Source of the DNA: an uncultured Clostridia bacterium
GTDB lineage: Bacteria > Bacillota > Clostridia > Oscillospirales > Acutalibacteraceae
DNA: 5,891 nt
Assembly (NCBI GenBank): GCA_947174455.1
Contig: CAMWIZ010000064.1
Location: 1-5,891 of the forward strand
Reading direction: 5' to 3'
Below are positions 5,148 through 5,891 of the stretch, in pieces; the first letter of the stretch is position 1; every line of letters begins with the position of its first letter. The position numbers and the translations under genes are program-made. The notes under the pieces are model-generated. The model was given only the letters and a program-made list of their open reading frames with translations, was not told where the DNA came from and searched no databases.

Positions 5148-5615
5148 ATGAAAAAGACGACAAAAATTTTATTCTCTGTTCTACTGTGTGCCGTGATGCT
5201 TGTTATGTCTGTTCTTCCTGCATTTGCAGATACTGTACTAATAGAGGATCACTCTGTTGTTGATTGTACACATTACTATAAAGAGAACGGTAATTATTAT
5301 TTCCAAATAAAATGTCCTGAGGGTCAGTTGGATAAGGTAACTGTAGGACTTTCTGGCCCAAGAGGAGGGGCAGCTACTGTATCATTTAAGTATACGTCTT
5401 TTACAGGGATTTTTGGTAAGGAATACGCTTATTCCCATGACGGATATGAATATACATGGCTTATCGTAAAGTGTAGTGAATGGCCTGACGCTTATGAATC
5501 AAGATGGGGTGGTATGATTGCAAAAGTGTATTATTTTGATGGTGAAAATAGTAAAATGGCAACAAATACGTCTAACGGTTCTACTGTTGCAGGTCCTGGT
5601 TATAAGCTTAGTTAA
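5148..5615 (+). CDS. Secreted orphan protein with signal peptide
   Basis: The 155-residue product starts with a textbook Sec signal peptide: charged MKKTTK, a hydrophobic core (residues 7-22), and VLPAFA with a likely signal-peptidase I cut after Ala27. The mature chain has about 128 residues and no lipobox, LPXTG, SH3 or other anchor, so it should be released outside the cell or held by an unrecognised contact. It is rich in Tyr, Gly and Ser, with cysteines at 40, 56 and 109; the odd number allows one disulfide plus one free thiol. Alternating polar and aromatic stretches (YYFQIKC, ATVSFKYTSF, YTWLIVKC, IAKVYYFDG) suggest a small beta-sandwich or barrel. I do not recognise the family. The start is secure: AGGTGG (5135-5140) lies 7 bases before the ATG. 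It has its own promoter and terminator and no visible immunity, export or processing partner, so a toxin or bacteriocin role is only one guess among several. Confidence 0.85.
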   Translation: MKKTTKILFSVLLCAVMLVMSVLPAFADTVLIEDHSVVDCTHYYKENGNYYFQIKCPEGQLDKVTVGLSGPRGGAATVSFKYTSFTGIFGKEYAYSHDGYEYTWLIVKCSEWPDAYESRWGGMIAKVYYFDGENSKMATNTSNGSTVAGPGYKLS

Positions 5616-5637
5616 TGTAATTTCGTAATTATTTAAT

Positions 5638-5697
5638 AAAAAGGGCTGTGAAGAAATGGAGTTTTAAGACTTTCATCTTCGCGGTTCTTTGTTTTTT
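5638..5697 (+). terminator. Intrinsic terminator of the secreted-protein gene
   Basis: AAAGGGCTGTGAAG (5640-5653) pairs with CTTCGCGGTTCTTT (5677-5690) over 14 positions, four of them G-T. An inner extension pairs ATGGAG (5656-5661) with TTTCAT (5671-5676). The tail is G followed by six T. It begins about 23 bases after the stop at 5615. Confidence 0.8.
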
Positions 5698-5891
5698 GTG
5701 GAAAACTCTGCGGATTGCTGAAAATTGGGTATAGTTTTCTCACTCCAAAGATTTGCTTTATAAAAATCACTTTTGTAATAATGCAGCTTTTTGAAGTCTG
5801 TTTCGTTTATTATGAAATTTTTGTAGGCTAAAACAGATTGAAGCCAAAAATATTTTAAGTTTTACCTTTTTCCGGCCTCTTCAAACTATTC
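5698..5891. other. Right flank: hairpin and a start-less minus-strand open frame
   Basis: GTGGAAAACT (5698-5707) pairs with AGTTTTC, a bulged T and CAC (5733-5743), a 10-pair hairpin with a 25-base loop. On the minus strand a frame is open from 5861 to a stop at 5673-5675. It has a protein-like look (LHYYKSDFYKANLWSEK, then IPNFQQSAEF), but it has no ATG, GTG or TTG, begins right after a stop and ends inside the terminator. It may be a gene remnant or an interspersed repeat. I call no gene here. Confidence 0.4.

Noticed and set aside
5148..5615. Lactococcin 972-type bacteriocin
   Set aside because: The mature protein is longer, lacks the characteristic motifs of that family as I know them, and has no ABC-transporter partner in the window.

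Overview
The window looks like part of a degraded mobile element, or two joined elements, in a low-G+C gut-type Clostridia genome (Ruminococcus or a relative is my guess). Most of it is A+T-rich: one hand-counted 60-base line inside the recombinase gene is about 32% G+C. It has Gram-positive Shine-Dalgarno sites, tightly overlapping genes and U-tailed hairpin terminators. The organism is inferred from style and protein families, not from a marker gene.

Left edge (1-314): the catalytic C-terminus of a Tn916-type tyrosine integrase lies on the minus strand and runs off the window at position 1. It is about 49% G+C. Its upstream part is missing and is replaced by a 97-bp segment bounded by perfect 13-bp inverted repeats, which resembles a MITE or a transposon relic. 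Next comes a minus-strand XRE-type repressor gene (315-653), then a divergent control region (654-799) with dyads overlapping the likely operon promoter.

Centre (800-4736): six plus-strand genes overlap one another by 14, 8, 1, 8 and 4 bp, so they almost certainly form one translationally coupled operon. In order they are a RepA-like AAA ATPase that has lost its middle, a 611-residue large serine recombinase, three small proteins of unknown function, and a 66-residue helix-turn-helix protein. The most interesting point is that the three small proteins share a domain with the C-terminal ~220 residues of the recombinase. The same unnamed module therefore occurs four times in a row, once fused to a recombinase catalytic half and three times alone. 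The recombinase has no visible zinc ribbon in the place where this module sits. I infer that the small proteins are accessory DNA-binding or directionality subunits of a multi-protein serine recombination machine. I recall similar unnamed 'recombinase / integrase / hypothetical' gene strings in gut Clostridia elements, so the arrangement is probably widespread but poorly characterised.

Right part (4737-5891): a very strong hairpin terminator (4815-4861) closes the operon and a second one follows (4985-5022). An isolated gene with its own promoter and terminator encodes a secreted orphan protein of about 128 mature residues (5148-5615). The last ~190 bases contain a hairpin and a start-less minus-strand open frame, but no gene I can support.
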